Shown piece by piece: positions 6,835 to 15,581 of a stretch of 18,329 bases of DNA. The position numbers and the translations under genes were made by a program. A model generated the notes under the pieces. It was given only the letters and a program-made list of their open reading frames with translations. It searched no databases and had not been told where the DNA came from. The stretch's first letter is position 1, and each line of letters begins with the position of its first letter. Source of the stretch: Isotricha intestinalis (taxonomy: Eukaryota; Ciliophora; Litostomatea; Vestibuliferida; Isotrichidae); contig JAJJLU010004120.1 in the NCBI GenBank assembly GCA_023807065.1, positions 1 through 18,329 on the forward strand, written 5' to 3'.

Positions 6835-9800
6835 TCACATGGTTGATTTACTATAAAACTTATAAAACAAAGAATTTTGATTTTTTAATAAATTGTTAGG
6901 AGAATCAAATTCAACAACATTTCCATTATCTAAAACAAGAATTTTATCATAATGAATTACAGTTTTAATTCTATGAGCAATAGTAATAACAGTAGAATTA
7001 TTTAAGCAAATTTTCATAGCATTTTGAATTTTTTCTTCAGTTTTCATATCAATATTAGCAGTAGCTTCGTCCATAATAATAATCTTAGTTTTTCTAACAA
7101 TAGCTCTTGCAATACAAATTAATTGTTTTTCTCCAAGTGATAAATTACTTCCATTTTGTTCTATATTTTTATTTAATATTTCATTATCACTTTCATTGTA
7201 TTCATATCCAATTTCTTTTAAAATATTTATTATTTCATTATTACTTTTATTTGAAAATGGATCTATATTATATTTTATACTTCCTTCTAATAAACATGGA
7301 TCTTGAGGTATTATTGTTATATTTTTACGTAATAAATCTAATCCTATATTTGATATATCTTCATTATCTATTAATATTTTTCCTGTTAAAGGTTCTAAAA
7401 TTCTAAATAAACATAAACATATTGTACTTTTACCTGAACCTGTTCTTCCAACAACTCCAATTTTTTCTTTTGATTTAATTTCAATATTTAAATTTTTTAA
7501 AACAATTTCGGTGTTTGGACGATATTTAACGCTATAATTAATAAATTTAATATTTCCTTCTTCAGGCCAATTTCTTTTAATTAAATTATTATCATTTTCC
7601 ATTATTGAAGGTTTTTCACCTTTAATAGAAGTATATTTTAAACATCTTTCCATTGAAACCATTGAAGTTTCTAATTGTGCAGTTTGAGAAAAAGACCAAG
7701 CTAAATATTCTTGTAACATTAAAGAATAAGTGAACATAACACCAACTGCTTGAGCATCATATTTTTTTTTTTCATATAATATTGTATTTATTACTAAATA
7801 TGTTATATATAATGTTCCTATTAAATCAAATTGTTCATGATACCAATTATATACTCCTTGAATAAATATATTTATTTTAAAACTATCATTTACTCTATTA
7901 TAAAATTTCCTTAAGTAATTTTCTTTTTTATTAAAAGCTCTTATTAATGTATTTCCTGGAATTGTTTCAGAAATAACATTAAGTAAGGGAGAACGTGAAA
8001 TTCTTTCTAAACGATTTAATGGTCTTGAACCTACTAAATAATATTTAGTATTTAAATAACCTAAAAGAGTCATAAAAGGAATAATAATAAGAGAATAAAA
8101 GTCAAATATTGAACATAAAACAATAGCTCCAAGACAAGAATACATTCCAACTAAAAAATCACCAATTTTATACATAGAATTATTCATTTCTTCTAAATCT
8201 TTAGATAATCTATTTAAGATTTGTCCTCTTGGAATTGTTTCATGAAATAAATTCACAGGAGCTTTAATTAATTTATCAACCATATCTTTATGCAAAGTTT
8301 TATTTAATTTAAGTACGCTTCTACTCAATAAATATATTCTAAAAAAAACAAAAAGTATACTTCCCATACCTAAAGCTGAATAAATTAATAAGAAACCCCA
8401 TTTATTAAATAAATCTTGATGTTTTGAATAATATGCAATCCAATAATCACTTCCTCCTTTTGTTGTTTGCCATAAAAGCATTACTATTACTATAAATATC
8501 ATAAAACATTTTCCTCCCATATATTTTAAATATGAATAATATACTTTCATTTGTACTGTTCCTTTTTCTTCATCTTCATCTTTTATTATTCTTATTAATT
8601 GGTTTTCTGAATTTATGAAATCTTCATTTTCTATATTTTCATCATCTTTTTTTGTACTTGTATTTATTTCATCATTTAAATCACTGTTTTTATGTTTTGA
8701 AATATGAGATTTAAATTTTTGAAAAAAATCTTGTAAAATAATTTCATCATAATTTCCAATCCAAAGAATTTTTCCTTGTTTCATATAAAAAATTCTATCA
8801 ACATATTTTAAATAATGTAAAGAATGAGTGACGATAATTCTAGTTTTTCCATTTAAATATTTAATAATACAATCTTTCATGATTTTTTTACCAACATTAG
8901 CATCTAAAGCACTAATAGGGTCATCAAATAAATAAATATCAGGATTATTATATAAAGCTCTTGCTAAAGCAATTCTAACTTTTTGTCCTCCTGATAAATT
9001 AACTCCTTTTTCTCCAATTTCAGTATTATCTTTACCTTCAAAATTAGATAAATCAAAATTTAATTGTGAATATTCTAAAACTTCTTTATATTTATTTTCA
9101 TTATATTCATTAAAGAAAATAATATTATTTCTTATTGTATCATTTTGAATCCAACTTGTTTGAGAAACATAACCTATTGAACCATTAATATATATTCCAT
9201 CACATTCTTTTGGATTTAATAATATTAAGGAATTTAATATTGATTGAAGAAGAGAACTTTTTCCACTTCCTACTTCTCCTATTATTCCTATTATTTCTCC
9301 TATTTTTATATTTATATTTATTTCTTTTAATGTTATATCAAAATTTCCTCTTTTTGGAATTTCTATTTCTATTCGATATCCTTCTTTATATATTGCTTTT
9401 TTTTCATCATTATTTTTTTCTTTTATTGTTGTTCTTTCTGATTTTGGAATTAGTGGTTCTATTATATTATTTTCCTCTTCTTCAATATTTTTTTCTTCTA
9501 ATATATTAATATCTTCTAATATTTTATTTTCTTTAATTTCATTTTCATCAAAACTATTTTTATTGTTTAAATTCAATTGGGTTTCATTTTCTTGATTAAC
9601 TAATTGTTTAATACCCCAAGTAAAATTTCCATTATTTATTTTAATAGAATAATTTTTATTGATATCAAATTTACATTGATGAAAAATTTTTTCATTGATT
9701 TCAGGTTCTCTAATGAATTTTTCAATTCTATTTAAAGAAATTCTACTTTCAATTAATTTACTAATTCCATCAGGAAGAAGAACAATAGGTTCTTGTAATC

Positions 9801-10968
9801 TTCCAAAAATAGTTAATCCAATTAACATAGTAGAAATTTTAAATTCATTATTTAAATATTGATATAAAGATATTGTTGCTATTGCAACAAGAATTGGACA
9901 CATCCAAAATAAAACTATATTTGCTATATTTACATATAATGCTGATTTTAATTCAATTAATTCTTCTTCTCTTTTATTATATATTCTATTTTTAAATTCA
10001 TTTTCCCAATTATATAATTTTAATATTTTTATATTATCAAAAGTTTCTGTTGTTATTTTCATTCTTTCATCTTTTTTTAATAAAACTTTTTCTTGTATTT
10101 TTCCATATAAATTGTTAATTTTTAAATTAATAAATAATGTAATAATCATTATAGAAGCTCCTGCAAAAAAAGCAATTCCAAAGAAATTAAAGAGTAAATA
10201 TGAGAAAAAAATAATTTTAAAAGGAGAAACAAATAAATAAGGAGCATATTGAATCATATCTTTTAATTTTTCAGAATCAACTTGCATAAAATTAATAATT
10301 TCTCCTGGAGAAGATTTTTGAGAAAAACTTGAAGGAGAAACTTTAATTAATTTATTATAAATAAAACAATTTAATTGTCTTGCTGCTCTTACTCCAACTT
10401 CATTTTGTTTCATCATTACATGTAAAAATTCATAAACTCCTAAAATTGAAATTACCACATAAATTATTCCTATTGCTTTTAAATTTTTTATTCCAAAAAA
10501 ATCTGCTCCTGAATCAAAGTAGTCAATATAATTTTTTATTAATATTATTTGAAAATATTCTGATGTTGCACCATATAAATTTAATAATATTGTAATAATT
10601 ATTTTACCTATATTTGCTCTTATTATTGTTTTAAATAATGCATTCTTCTTTTTATTTTTATATAATTTTCCTTCCCAAATTTCATTTAATTCATCATTAA
10701 AATATGTTGAATCATTATTTTTATTTAATGGTCCTAAATGTTCTGGTTTAAGATTTATTTTATGTGATAAGCGTAAAATGTATAATGCCCAAAAAAAAAA
10801 AAATTTTGAAAATATATTTGAATCTGAATATGCGTCATAAGTATATCCTTCCTTTTTATTTTCTTCTTTTTTATTTCTCTTCTTTATATTTTTTTCTTTT
10901 TTATTAATTTCTAAATCCTCTTCTTCTTTGTTTTTTTCTATTTCTTTTTCTTCTTCATTATTCTCCAT
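6835..10968 (-). CDS. ABCC/MRP-type full ABC transporter
   Basis: This is a 1377-residue ATP-driven membrane exporter with order TMD1-NBD1-TMD2-NBD2 and no extra N-terminal TMD0 (a 'short' MRP). Residues 1-40 are a Lys/Glu tail; SNIFSKFFFFW (about 50-60) is the elbow helix. TMD1 spans about 120-405 and TMD2 about 815-1100. NBD1 has Walker A GEVGSGKS (564-571), Q-loop VSQ, signature LSGGQ (658-662), Walker B IYLFDD with Asp at the catalytic Glu position (683), and THS (His 715). NBD2 has GRTGSGKST (1174-1182), signature LSLGE (1276-1280), IIIMDE with catalytic Glu 1301, and His 1332. One degenerate and one competent site is usual for ABCC. An acidic insert of about 90 residues (455-540) lies in NBD1 between FTWG and the core. 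Family substrates are organic anions and conjugates; the substrate here is unknown. The stop is TGA. Confidence 0.96.
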   Translation of the reverse strand: MENNEEEKEIEKNKEEEDLEINKKEKNIKKRNKKEENKKEGYTYDAYSDSNIFSKFFFFWALYILRLSHKINLKPEHLGPLNKNNDSTYFNDELNEIWEGKLYKNKKKNALFKTIIRANIGKIIITILLNLYGATSEYFQIILIKNYIDYFDSGADFFGIKNLKAIGIIYVVISILGVYEFLHVMMKQNEVGVRAARQLNCFIYNKLIKVSPSSFSQKSSPGEIINFMQVDSEKLKDMIQYAPYLFVSPFKIIFFSYLLFNFFGIAFFAGASIMIITLFINLKINNLYGKIQEKVLLKKDERMKITTETFDNIKILKLYNWENEFKNRIYNKREEELIELKSALYVNIANIVLFWMCPILVAIATISLYQYLNNEFKISTMLIGLTIFGRLQEPIVLLPDGISKLIESRISLNRIEKFIREPEINEKIFHQCKFDINKNYSIKINNGNFTWGIKQLVNQENETQLNLNNKNSFDENEIKENKILEDINILEEKNIEEEENNIIEPLIPKSERTTIKEKNNDEKKAIYKEGYRIEIEIPKRGNFDITLKEININIKIGEIIGIIGEVGSGKSSLLQSILNSLILLNPKECDGIYINGSIGYVSQTSWIQNDTIRNNIIFFNEYNENKYKEVLEYSQLNFDLSNFEGKDNTEIGEKGVNLSGGQKVRIALARALYNNPDIYLFDDPISALDANVGKKIMKDCIIKYLNGKTRIIVTHSLHYLKYVDRIFYMKQGKILWIGNYDEIILQDFFQKFKSHISKHKNSDLNDEINTSTKKDDENIENEDFINSENQLIRIIKDEDEEKGTVQMKVYYSYLKYMGGKCFMIFIVIVMLLWQTTKGGSDYWIAYYSKHQDLFNKWGFLLIYSALGMGSILFVFFRIYLLSRSVLKLNKTLHKDMVDKLIKAPVNLFHETIPRGQILNRLSKDLEEMNNSMYKIGDFLVGMYSCLGAIVLCSIFDFYSLIIIPFMTLLGYLNTKYYLVGSRPLNRLERISRSPLLNVISETIPGNTLIRAFNKKENYLRKFYNRVNDSFKINIFIQGVYNWYHEQFDLIGTLYITYLVINTILYEKKKYDAQAVGVMFTYSLMLQEYLAWSFSQTAQLETSMVSMERCLKYTSIKGEKPSIMENDNNLIKRNWPEEGNIKFINYSVKYRPNTEIVLKNLNIEIKSKEKIGVVGRTGSGKSTICLCLFRILEPLTGKILIDNEDISNIGLDLLRKNITIIPQDPCLLEGSIKYNIDPFSNKSNNEIINILKEIGYEYNESDNEILNKNIEQNGSNLSLGEKQLICIARAIVRKTKIIIMDEATANIDMKTEEKIQNAMKICLNNSTVITIAHRIKTVIHYDKILVLDNGNVVEFDSPNNLLKNQNSLFYKFYSKSTM

Positions 10969-11224
10969 TATATATCTTTTCAGTAATTAATAATTAAAAA
11001 TATTTATTTATATATTTAATTTTAGTATTAAATATATCATAAATACATTAATATTAGAAAAAGTCATAATATTGTAAATAAATGATTATTTATTTTTTAT
11101 TAACTTATATTTAATTAAATAAAATCAATTATTTAACTTAATTAATTTTAATGAATATTAGATATTATTTCAAAAAAAAGGTAAAAATGATCTGTGTTAA
11201 ATAATAAAAAATATAAATATTAAA
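10969..11224. promoter_or_regulatory. Divergent promoter region between transporter and membrane protein
   Basis: These 256 bases separate the start of the ABC transporter (minus) from the start of the 825-residue membrane protein (plus), so they must serve both. The stretch is almost pure A/T with no motif I can name. Both genes encode membrane proteins, so shared control is possible, but nothing in the sequence shows it. Confidence 0.35.
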
Positions 11225-13702
11225 ATGGATGATTTAAGAACAAATAAAAAAAGTAGTAGATATTTTTCATTTATCAGTTTACCATTCATAATAATTATGA
11301 TTATTTTACAAATTATAAGTTTGATTTATGGAAAGTCTTCAAAAAATATAAATGATTTAATTAATAATTGGGAATATATTCCATTACAAGATTTATCAAC
11401 TTCTTATGAGCATAAAAATTTTAAAAAGAAAGATTATATAGAAATAAATTCAATTAAAATCTATTATAAAAGAATGAATGAAAAATATAATTATTTTTAT
11501 TTAAAACAATTAGAAAAACAATTAACAGAAAAGCAAGATTGTGGAAAAGATGATTTAGGTAATTCAATATATTTTCCTCCTTATGAATCATGTCCAATTA
11601 ATTATATAGAATTAAAAGAAGAATGTTCATCAAATAAAAATTGTATTAAAATATCATCAAATTATTATTTAGAATATTCAAATGAAAATATTAATAATAA
11701 TTTAATTGTTCATTTAAATTATTCAAATAATACAATTAATTCTGAAATTTATAAAGGAATTTCTTTAAATTCAATTACTAAAAAAAGTGAAATTATTTTC
11801 AGTTTTAAATTTATTATTAAAGATTTCTTTATTATATTTATTATTTATTTATCACTGTTTCTTATTCTTTACATTTTTTTAATAGTTTTTCCCTCTAAAA
11901 AGAATTTTTTTAATATTTTCTTTGTTTGCAGTTATCTTTTATTAATTTTGTCTTCATATATTATATATTATATAATTGAATCAAATAAAACATTAAAAAA
12001 ATTAGAAATCAATGAATTAATTGTTCCTAAATATATTTATATAATTAATTTAATTAATTTAATTGTCTCAATTTTATTTTGCATAGTTTTAGTTTTATCT
12101 TATTTTATTTTTTACAAAGAAAAAAAGATTAAATGTTCAAAAAAATTCATTTTGATTATCATTAAATATGGGATACCGGTTTTTTATTTAGGTTTGTTAA
12201 TTGTTGTTGGAATATATTTTAAAAAGTATATTTTAAAAGAGGGAGTATATAAAGATTTATTTTTAAATTATAAAATGAGCCCAATTGAAAGTATAAATAT
12301 AAAAGAAATAAATGAAAATATGAATGAATTAAATTATTTTGATAAAGAGAAACCTTATACTTTAGGAAAAATTCAATTAAGAACAGATAAAAAAATAGAA
12401 TATTTAACAAATTGGAAAGATAAAACTTTTTATATTTCAAGAATGAATAAAAAATATACTTATCCAAATATTTTAAATAATGAAAAAAAAGGTAAATATT
12501 GTGGATATGATAGTAATGGAAATAAATTATATTTCCCTTTAAATGTAGAATGTCCAATAAATTATATAGAATTTACACATTCACAAAGTCCTTCATTAAA
12601 AGAATACAATTTTAAAACATTTCAAATAAATAAAAATACATATATGCATTATACAAATGAATATTTAGAAGGAAAAATATTAATTGATTTAAGAATAAGT
12701 AATTTAAAACCTTTTGGAGATATTGAAAGTGATAATAATATTTGTTATGAAATTTATGGAAAAGAAGAATGTATTATTGATAATAATTATCATGGTTATA
12801 ATAATGATGTTTATGGTTATGAACAAATAGATTCTGATTTAATTAATTCTAAATCTCTTTATTTATATTCAAGAACATATGTTGGAATTAATGATGTTTC
12901 AAAAAAATTGGGAAATTATAATGATAAAATTAATAATTATTATTTAATTATACGTGTTATTTGTTTTTTAATAAGTTTCATTTATCTTGTATTGCGAATT
13001 GGTTTCTATATTTACTATGAACTAAAAAAGAGAAATAATATTCCTCAAGATTATTATTTAGTTTTATATACAATATCTTTAATTCTTACTTTCATTAATT
13101 ATATTTTATATTACTCTTTAGTTTCAAAAAACTTTGTTGTAAAGAATAATATTATATATAATTCAAAAACAGATTTAAAAGACTTCTATGATAATGATAA
13201 TTTTACGACGGATCATTATATTTTCTCTTTTTTAGTTGTAATTTTAATAATCTATTTTATTTTATGTTTTCCATTTATTATAAATAATCTTGAAAAAAAA
13301 TTTAATAAAAATATATATGAATTTTTTGAATTGAGAAGAAACTATTTTATCACAAAAATAGAAAATTTAGACAAAGAAATAAATGAAATTTGTGAACAAT
13401 TTTTGAATAATGAAAAAAATGAAAAAAAAAGACAAAAAAAAATCAATGAAAATTTTAAGAATGAAATTGAAATGCTTAAATATAAAATAAATGATTTAAA
13501 TAATGAAAATATTAGTTTAAAAAAAAAAATATTGAATTTAAATAATAATAATGCAAATAATAATAATAATAACAACAATGATTTAAGAAGTTTATATCGT
13601 CAGAAAGAATTATTAACAAATAAATATAATGTTTTAAATACTGATTTAGGAATAAAACAAAACAAACTCATTGAAATAAGAAGAGCAATTGAACAACAAT
13701 AA
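11225..13702 (+). CDS. Eight-helix membrane protein with two repeated halves and a C-terminal coiled coil
   Basis: The frame is a complete 825 residues; I do not recognise the family. Membrane helices are at about 13-35, 198-222, 229-250, 269-296, 306-331, 573-598, 610-632 and 665-687. Each half is one helix, a large soluble domain, then three helices. The two soluble domains (about 36-197 and 332-572) share RMN(E/K)KY-Y, C-G-x-D-x-x-GN-x-x-YFP, CPINYIE and Y-x-x-Y-(S/T)NE in the same order, so the protein arose by internal duplication. If the N-terminus is cytosolic, both soluble domains face outside (or the lumen) and the tail is cytosolic. The tail (700-825) is coiled coil with an Asn run (about 773-785). 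The paired Cys residues suggest disulfides. It could be a surface receptor or scaffold, but the role is unknown. Confidence 0.85.
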   Translation: MDDLRTNKKSSRYFSFISLPFIIIMIILQIISLIYGKSSKNINDLINNWEYIPLQDLSTSYEHKNFKKKDYIEINSIKIYYKRMNEKYNYFYLKQLEKQLTEKQDCGKDDLGNSIYFPPYESCPINYIELKEECSSNKNCIKISSNYYLEYSNENINNNLIVHLNYSNNTINSEIYKGISLNSITKKSEIIFSFKFIIKDFFIIFIIYLSLFLILYIFLIVFPSKKNFFNIFFVCSYLLLILSSYIIYYIIESNKTLKKLEINELIVPKYIYIINLINLIVSILFCIVLVLSYFIFYKEKKIKCSKKFILIIIKYGIPVFYLGLLIVVGIYFKKYILKEGVYKDLFLNYKMSPIESINIKEINENMNELNYFDKEKPYTLGKIQLRTDKKIEYLTNWKDKTFYISRMNKKYTYPNILNNEKKGKYCGYDSNGNKLYFPLNVECPINYIEFTHSQSPSLKEYNFKTFQINKNTYMHYTNEYLEGKILIDLRISNLKPFGDIESDNNICYEIYGKEECIIDNNYHGYNNDVYGYEQIDSDLINSKSLYLYSRTYVGINDVSKKLGNYNDKINNYYLIIRVICFLISFIYLVLRIGFYIYYELKKRNNIPQDYYLVLYTISLILTFINYILYYSLVSKNFVVKNNIIYNSKTDLKDFYDNDNFTTDHYIFSFLVVILIIYFILCFPFIINNLEKKFNKNIYEFFELRRNYFITKIENLDKEINEICEQFLNNEKNEKKRQKKINENFKNEIEMLKYKINDLNNENISLKKKILNLNNNNANNNNNNNNDLRSLYRQKELLTNKYNVLNTDLGIKQNKLIEIRRAIEQQ

Positions 13703-13976
13703 AAATATAATTGAAAATATTATTATTTTTAATTCTGAAAAATTATTTAAATAATGTTTTATAATATAATTAAAGATTGAGAAATAAAGATAATAAATTA
13801 AATTTTAAATATTTTAAACAGTATATTCTTTAAAATAAAATAATTTTTTTCTTTCTATTAGATTCATTATAATAATTAAGATTATTTGTTTAGGTTTTCA
13901 TTTTTTATTTAAATATTAAAATAATATGAAAATCAATCTAATTAAATTATTATAAATAAATTTAAATTAATTAAAA

Positions 13977-15443
13977 ATGATTGAAAGTCAATATTTATTT
14001 CAAATTGAAAAGAATATTAATGATTGGAAATTAACATTAATTTCATATCCAGAATCAATAATAATTAATGTTTCAAAAAATATGAGAGTGTACCAAAATT
14101 CTTTTAAATTAAATATATTTCAAAAATCAAAATTATTTGAAAACAATTTAACATCAAATGAAATAATAGAAAATATATCATCCATTTAGATAAAGGTAAA
14201 TTAGAAATAGAAGAAGACACAAATAAATTAAAGATAAAATTAAATAAAGAGGAGGAATTTGAATTGATATTAATTCAAAAAGAACTTTTATCAAAAGAAA
14301 TTATATTATTTTTAATAAACAAAATAAATAAATTAGAATTAGAGAATATAAATATTAAAAAAGAATTAAATGAGAATAAAAATAAAGCAAAAGAAAAAAA
14401 TAGAATATTTAGAAAAAGAAAATAGAATAATAAAAAAAGATATAGAAATGATAAAAAAAGAGTTAAAAATAAAAGAAGAAAAAATGGATAAAATAGAGGA
14501 AAAAATGATGAAATTAAAAGAGAAATTATTAAATGAGAAGAAGAAAATTCAATTAACAAAATCAAATTTAAAAAATATAAAAACAGTTAATGCAAAAATA
14601 TATTGGATAAATTCAATAGGAATTTTTCCATCTGGAAATATAATAATAGTATCAGATGATAAATCAATAAAAATATTTGATAGTAATTTTAATGAAATTC
14701 AAACAATAAAAAATGCTCATGAAGATTCAATAATATATGTAAATATAAAAGATGAAAATAATTTTGTTACTTGTTCAAATGATAAATCAATTAAAACATG
14801 GATTCAAATTGAAAATGAATTTATTGAAAAAATTATTATTGAAAATGCACATGATGATATAATTAATAAAGTTATTTATGATTTAAAAGGAAATTTATAT
14901 TCTTGTTCTTTTGATGAAACTATTAAAATTTGGGAAAGTAAAAATAATACTTTTGAAAGTGGACAAATATTAATTCATAATAATAAAGTTTATTCAATAT
15001 TATTATTTGAGAAAAATAATATATTAATTTCTTCTGGTGAATCAGGAACCAAAATTTGGAATTTAAAAAAATATGAATGTATTATTTATATTAAAGAAGC
15101 TGAATGCTATAGTAATAATGTTTTAAAACAAATTGATGATGATAGATTTATTGTTGGAGGAAAAGATGATTTTATTATGAAAATTATTTCTGTTAAAGAA
15201 AAAAAAATTATAAAGGAAATTGATAATAAATTTAAATGTTGGGGAATTTGTAATATTAATGATAAAGGAGTTTTTTTAACTGGAGGTTATAGTAAAGATA
15301 TTAGAGTTTATAGAAGTGATAATTATGATTGTATTCAAATTGTTAATGATAATAATGATAATGTTAATGGATTAATTGAATTAAATAATGGAACTATTAT
15401 TTCTTATTCTGATGATAAATCTATTAAGATTTGGTCTTTTTAA
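13977..15443 (+). CDS. WD40-repeat protein with shared N-terminal domain, frame broken twice
   Basis: One gene is spread over three frames. Residues 1-71 (13977-14189) match the start of the 3129 gene. The match continues one frame over (GKLEIEED, then IQKELLSKEII) and then moves to a third frame as coiled coil (IEYLEKENRIIKKDIEMI) and about seven WD40 repeats (roughly residues 200-488), for example DDKSIKIFD, NDKSIKTW, FDETIKIW, SGTKIWN and DDKSIKIWSF. Both breaks are cured by single-base changes in homopolymers: one T short in the run at 14185-14187, and one A too many in the run at 14394-14400. The restored length would be about 488 residues. Sequence error is likely; a real frameshift is possible. 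WD40 propellers bind other proteins, so a scaffold role is a fair inference. Confidence 0.8.
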
Positions 15444-15581
15444 AATTTTTTATTTATTTAATTCCTTATTTAAAAAAATACTATTAATTATATTTATAAT
15501 ATATATTTCATTAATATGTTTTTATATCTTAAATTTTATAAATATGAAATATTTTAAATTATTTTTTAATTTAATTGAATA

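Noticed and set aside
7107..10595. Plus-strand open frames (7107-7406, 9210-9509, 10380-10595) inside the transporter
   Set aside because: They are antisense shadows made almost only of Leu, Phe, Tyr and Ile, with no start context or family likeness.
6835..10968. A ciliate code with TAA/TAG or TGA reassigned
   Set aside because: Long frames contain none of the three codons internally and end at TAA or TGA; Gln is CAA and Trp is TGG, so the standard code suffices. The stops at Trp positions are confined to the pseudogene.
13703..13976. A possible small gene or RNA between the membrane protein and the WD40 gene
   Set aside because: It is A/T-only sequence with no open frame, hairpin or tRNA-like fold that I can see.
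12219..14565. Minus-strand frames 12219-12557, 13342-13578 and 14275-14565
   Set aside because: They lie opposite real genes and have the Leu/Phe/Ser/Ile composition produced by reading Lys/Asn/Glu codons backwards.
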